Positions 5,143-7,891 of a stretch of DNA of 7,891 bases are shown piece after piece. A model generated the notes under the pieces. The model was not told the DNA's origin, ran no database searches, and worked only from the letters and a program-made list of their open reading frames with translations. The position numbers and the translations under genes are program-made. The stretch's first letter is position 1, and the number at the start of each line of letters is the position of its first letter. This stretch comes from Planctomycetaceae bacterium (lineage in GTDB: Bacteria > Planctomycetota > Planctomycetia > Pirellulales > UBA1268): assembly GCA_003488325.1 (NCBI GenBank), contig DNLZ01000333.1, forward strand, positions 1 through 7,891, read 5' to 3'.

Positions 5143-6450
5143 ATGAGCGACCGGGCAGGGACTCGGGATCTGCGCGCATGCGCGAGCCGACTGGCGTCGT
5201 GCGTGGTTGTCGCCGTCGCCTGTACGGCAATGCGCGTCGAATCGCGAGGCCTCGCGGCCGACGAGGTGGCAGGCGGCGGGTGGCGTGCGGGCGTGGCCGT
5301 GGTGCGGATCACGCCGGAGCGACCCCTGCCGATGGCCGGCTACGCGGGCCGGAAGGAGCCGGCCGAGGGGACGGAGCAGGACCTGTTCGCGAAGGCGATC
5401 GCGCTCGACGACGGCGCGGGAGGCCGCACGGTCTGGATCACGCTCGACCTCATCGGCGTGACCGCCGAACTGCGGGAGGCCGTGGCCCGACGCGTGGAGG
5501 AGGCGGTGGGCCTCGCGCCCGCGGCGCTCCTCATCAATGCGTCGCACACACACTGCGGCCCGGAGTACGTGCATGCCGACGCGGCGGACTACAGGCGATT
5601 CCTCGAGGATGCCCTCGTCGAGCTGGCGGACCGTGCGATCGCGGAGCTCGCCCCTGCGACGGTCGCGTTCGGCAGTGCGAGGGCAGCCTTCGCGATGAAT
5701 CGCCGTACGCCGACGCGTGAGCGCTTTCTCAATCATCCCAATCCGTCCGGCCCTGTCGATCATGCGGTTCCGGTGCTCGGCGTCCGCGACGCGCAGGGTG
5801 GGCTCCGGGGACTCGTCTTCGGGTACGCCTGCCACAACACCACGATGGGATTTCGGCGCTGGCTCGGCGATTACGCGGGGTATGCCCAGCGGTATCTGGA
5901 GGAGGATCATCCGGGCGTCACGGCGCTCTTCATGATGGGGTGTGGCGGCGACCAGAACCCCTATCCGCGGAGCGAGCTCAAGTACGCGGAGCGTCACGGC
6001 CGGACCCTCGCGACCGCAGTCGAGGCGGCGATCGAGGTCAACCAGAACCCGCCCCGCCACCAACGCGTGGTTTCGGGTGCGATTCGCACGGCACTCGAGA
6101 CGATCGAACTGCCTTTCACCGACACGCTCCGGCCACCGCACCGCTATCCGGTGCAGGTGATCCGTCTCGGGGACGCGGTGCTGCTCGTCGCGCTCGGCAT
6201 GGAGGCCACGGTGGACTACGCGCTGCGGATCAAGACGGAGTTCGTGACGCCCGACGGGCCGGCCGTCTGGGTGGCCGGATACTCCAATGACTATCCTGGC
6301 TACGTCCCCAGCCGCCGCGTGCTTCTCGAAGGAGGCTACGAGGCGGAGAGCCGACCGTGGGACCCCGGCGTCGAGGAGCGGATCATCGCAGCCGTCCACA
6401 GGCTCGCGGATCGCACCCGATCACCCACCGGCACGGCCGCGTCGCGGTGA
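5143..6450 (+). CDS. Exported neutral ceramidase-family hydrolase, nucleophile serine replaced
   Basis: A 435-residue member of the neutral/alkaline ceramidase N-terminal domain family (PF04734). The start is ATG 5143, with GAGGAG at 5131-5136, six bases upstream; an in-frame TTG at 5092 lacks such support. A signal peptide (R4...R8...R11, then LASCVVVAVACTAM) should export it. The family's zinc-site motifs are in order: S-H135-T-H137-C-G-P-E; A-C-H231-N-T-T; G-G-D270-Q271-N272-P273; L-G-M-E354-A-T-V-D; and Y380-S-N-D-Y384-P-G-Y387-V. Known ceramidases read G-D-V-S-P-N at the fourth motif, where the serine attacks the amide; here Q-N replaces V-S. The zinc site thus seems intact, but the classical mechanism is not available. 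It also lacks the C-terminal immunoglobulin-like domain of true ceramidases, as its short length shows. Substrate is unknown; sphingolipid cleavage should not be assumed. It follows panD by 82 bp and converges on the Kelch gene. Confidence 0.88.
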   Translation: MSDRAGTRDLRACASRLASCVVVAVACTAMRVESRGLAADEVAGGGWRAGVAVVRITPERPLPMAGYAGRKEPAEGTEQDLFAKAIALDDGAGGRTVWITLDLIGVTAELREAVARRVEEAVGLAPAALLINASHTHCGPEYVHADAADYRRFLEDALVELADRAIAELAPATVAFGSARAAFAMNRRTPTRERFLNHPNPSGPVDHAVPVLGVRDAQGGLRGLVFGYACHNTTMGFRRWLGDYAGYAQRYLEEDHPGVTALFMMGCGGDQNPYPRSELKYAERHGRTLATAVEAAIEVNQNPPRHQRVVSGAIRTALETIELPFTDTLRPPHRYPVQVIRLGDAVLLVALGMEATVDYALRIKTEFVTPDGPAVWVAGYSNDYPGYVPSRRVLLEGGYEAESRPWDPGVEERIIAAVHRLADRTRSPTGTAASR

Positions 6451-6465
6451 TGCCGATCGCTCGCG

Positions 6466-7548
6466 TCACGGGGCGTCCGGGCGCCAGTCGGGTGGAATGA
6501 ACAGCGACCACACCTCCGCGCTCAGCGGCTGCGCGTGACCGCCCGCGATGACGATCCTGTCGTCGAACACATAGGCCGAGTGCTCGTGCCGCTCCTTCCA
6601 CACGACGCGCGAATCGAGCCGTCGCCAGTCGCGCCCATCGGTGGAATGCCAGACGTCGTTCCAGTTCCGGTGCGGATGGTTCGACCAGCCCCCGAGAACC
6701 CAGATGCGGTCGCGATAGGCGACGCTCGAGAACCAGAGCCGTGCATGCCAGGCTGCCTCGGCCGTCACCTGCTCCCAGTGCACGCCGTCCGTCGACCGCC
6801 AGACGTCGGCGTGCGCCTCGTAGCGGGGGACGTAGTTGCCGCCGCCGAGGACGTAGATGTGCTCGCCGAGCACGACCGCCTGATGGTAGGCGCGGGGAGA
6901 CCAGCCAGCAGCCGCGGTCTCGAGTCGCCAGTCCTTCCCGTCCGCCGACGACCAGACGTCGTTCCGCAGGCTGGTGTCGTCGCCGAAGTAATAGTTCTCG
7001 GTGCCACCGAGGATCCACATGCGCCCCTTGAACGCGACGATGCCGGCCGCGAGCCGGGGCGACCAGCCTGCCGCGACCGTGTCCCGCCGCCACGTCTTGC
7101 CATCGCCGGACGACCAGACCTCGTTCGACGCCGAGTGTCCGGGGAGCCGGCCGTTGAACCAGCCTCCCATGAGCCACATGCGACCGTCGTGGACGACGGT
7201 CATCGGCAGGTCGGAATGCCGCCAGGGCGCCGTGGTCTCGACCTGCCGCCACGCCTTGCCGTCCGGGGAACTCCACACGTCCCGCGGCGGCGCCTCATGC
7301 GAGGTGAACCAGCCGCCGAGGATCCACAACCTCCCGTCGAAGACCACCTCCCCCTGCGAGTCCCGCGGCTGCCAGCCCGCTGCGTCGGTCAGTTGTACCC
7401 AGTCGAATCCCTGCGACACGGGGTCCCGCGCGTGTGCCGCCGAGGTGCCCGACGCCAGCACGATGCCGGTCGTCGCGACGATCCAGGCGATCACGCGCCC
7501 GGCACGATGAACTGCTTGATGTTCGAGATGGTGACGGTCGTGCGGCAC
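6466..7548 (-). CDS. Exported six-bladed Kelch beta-propeller protein
   Basis: A 360-residue propeller, probably a binding or scaffolding module; no catalytic residues are evident. Residues 15-40 form a signal peptide (arginines 15 and 18, hydrophobic AWIVATTGIVLA, cleavage after A-H-A40). Six Kelch repeats follow with a period near 50: paired glycines at 78, 128, 181, 235, 286 and 336, and V-W strands at 91, 144, 198, 249, 299 and 346. Five blades carry a D-G-x-x-W hairpin (96, 149, 203, 254, 304) preceded by S/T, reminiscent of a shortened Asp-box. The N-terminal D-W-V-Q-L-T-D-A-A-G-W (49-59) matches the strand missing after blade six, so the ring is probably closed by the N-terminus. The start is uncertain. 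GTG 7548 has GAGGG six bases upstream and keeps the basic n-region, but overlaps the upstream gene by 58 bp; GTG 7494 makes a four-base GTGA overlap. Either suggests translational coupling. Its stop is 15 bp from the convergent ceramidase-like stop. Confidence 0.87.
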   Translation of the reverse strand: MPHDRHHLEHQAVHRAGRVIAWIVATTGIVLASGTSAAHARDPVSQGFDWVQLTDAAGWQPRDSQGEVVFDGRLWILGGWFTSHEAPPRDVWSSPDGKAWRQVETTAPWRHSDLPMTVVHDGRMWLMGGWFNGRLPGHSASNEVWSSGDGKTWRRDTVAAGWSPRLAAGIVAFKGRMWILGGTENYYFGDDTSLRNDVWSSADGKDWRLETAAAGWSPRAYHQAVVLGEHIYVLGGGNYVPRYEAHADVWRSTDGVHWEQVTAEAAWHARLWFSSVAYRDRIWVLGGWSNHPHRNWNDVWHSTDGRDWRRLDSRVVWKERHEHSAYVFDDRIVIAGGHAQPLSAEVWSLFIPPDWRPDAP

Positions 7549-7891
7549 TGGCTGCCCTCGGACGGGACGAGGCTGAACTCGATCTGCTTCGTGTTGAAGA
7601 GACCCGGGTACTGGGCCAGGCTGCCGAGGCTGAGGGTTGCGAGTCCCTCCGTCAGGCCGAGCTGCTTGGCGGTCATCACGTAGACCAGCTTCTGATCGGA
7701 GCCGACGCCGGTGTTGACCGTGATCTGCAACTGGTCGTCGGCTTCGAAGGCGCTGAACTGCAGGTTGAAGGAGATGCCGAACGAGTCCGTGTTCGACAGC
7801 GACGGCGTCTTGAACGTGTAGGCCGTGGTCACCATCTGTCCCTGCCCGTTGCCCGAGAGCGTGACGGTGCCGTCGAACGGCGGACGCGGTG
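7491..7891 (-). CDS. Beta-rich protein of unknown function (partial, N-terminus beyond right edge)
   Basis: I do not recognise the family. Reading leftward from the right edge, 132 codons are open to TGA at 7491. The ATG at 7835 is not the likely start: the frame continues in-frame to the edge with similar composition (PFDGTVTLSGNGQGQ just upstream), so this is the C-terminal part of a longer protein. The visible segment alternates hydrophobic and polar residues in many short strands (FGISFNLQFSAF, QLQITVNTG, QIEFSLVPSEG, TTVTISNIKQF), with little Arg or Lys and one cysteine, typical of an extracellular beta-sandwich. There is no visible membrane anchor or sorting tail; it ends in VPGA. The end overlaps the Kelch gene start (GTGA at 7491-7494, or 58 bp if GTG 7548 is used), so the two are probably in one operon. 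Export is inferred from composition only. Confidence 0.72.
   Translation of the reverse strand, partial: PRPPFDGTVTLSGNGQGQMVTTAYTFKTPSLSNTDSFGISFNLQFSAFEADDQLQITVNTGVGSDQKLVYVMTAKQLGLTEGLATLSLGSLAQYPGLFNTKQIEFSLVPSEGSQCRTTVTISNIKQFIVPGA

Noticed and set aside
3855..5312. 485-codon open frame on the minus strand across the oxidoreductase end, panD and the ceramidase-like start
   Set aside because: It crosses three well-supported plus-strand genes and two spacers, has low-complexity Arg/Val/Gly composition and no motif. Long antisense frames are expected in GC-rich coding DNA.
4954..6399. 481-codon open frame on the minus strand opposite the ceramidase-like gene
   Set aside because: Same reason: it mirrors a plus-strand gene with all family motifs and shows no signal or domain of its own.
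6451..6465. Possible bidirectional terminator between the two convergent genes
   Set aside because: The 15-bp gap is too short and has no clear stem with a T run. Only four-base symmetry (GTGA/TCAC) is visible around it.
6535..7683. 382-codon plus-strand open frame opposite the Kelch gene
   Set aside because: Its Pro/Arg/Val-rich product is the antisense image of the Kelch repeats and crosses the boundary between two minus-strand genes.
1..7891. Search for tRNA or rRNA genes, CRISPR repeats, insertion-sequence ends or defence genes
   Set aside because: No cloverleaf-like or regularly spaced repeat pattern, no transposase motif and no defence domain could be seen by eye. The gene content is ordinary chromosomal planctomycete-like material.

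Overview
The window is GC-rich bacterial DNA. Its gene content points to a planctomycete: a secreted DUF1080 protein next to a Tat-exported Gfo/Idh/MocA oxidoreductase, a short ceramidase-like exported hydrolase, a peptidase-MA-like exported protein, and proline-rich and beta-rich exported proteins, with only partial use of Shine-Dalgarno sites. This assignment rests on family content and style alone; no marker gene is present.

Layout, left to right. (1) Positions 1-788, minus strand: the N-terminal 262 residues of a proline-rich exported protein, probably a lipoprotein, running off the left edge. (2) A 141-bp divergent gap, then 930-2387, plus strand: an exported zinc metallopeptidase with HEGVH...E, followed by a C-terminal domain resembling the PA-IL (LecA) calcium-dependent lectin fold. 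(3) 2388-2499: a spacer dense in inverted repeats, including a probable terminator. (4) 2500-3192 and 3207-4562, plus strand: a two-gene operon of a secreted DUF1080 (3-keto-glycoside hydrolase type) protein and a Tat-exported Gfo/Idh/MocA oxidoreductase, each with its own Shine-Dalgarno sequence. (5) 4677-5060, plus: panD, aspartate 1-decarboxylase, with its intact Gly-Ser self-cleavage site. (6) 5143-6450, plus: an exported ceramidase-family protein that keeps the zinc ligands but lacks the serine nucleophile. (7) 6466-7548, minus, convergent with the previous gene: an exported six-bladed Kelch propeller. Its start overlaps the end of (8) 7491-7891, minus: the C-terminal 132 residues of a beta-rich protein that enters from the right edge.

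How they fit together. Seven of the eight genes either carry an export signal (six) or look like extracellular structural material (the 5'-truncated one). panD is the single cytoplasmic, housekeeping gene. The DUF1080/oxidoreductase pair is the clearest functional unit: it fits a periplasmic route in which a sugar hydroxyl is oxidised to a keto group and the keto-glycoside is then cleaved by elimination or hydration. The lectin-like peptidase and the Kelch protein would suit cell-surface or polymer-binding roles. I see no defence system, mobile element, CRISPR array, tRNA or rRNA gene. The more unusual points are the peptidase-plus-PA-IL-like architecture, the ceramidase homologue with an altered nucleophile position, and the cluster of inverted repeats ahead of the DUF1080 operon.
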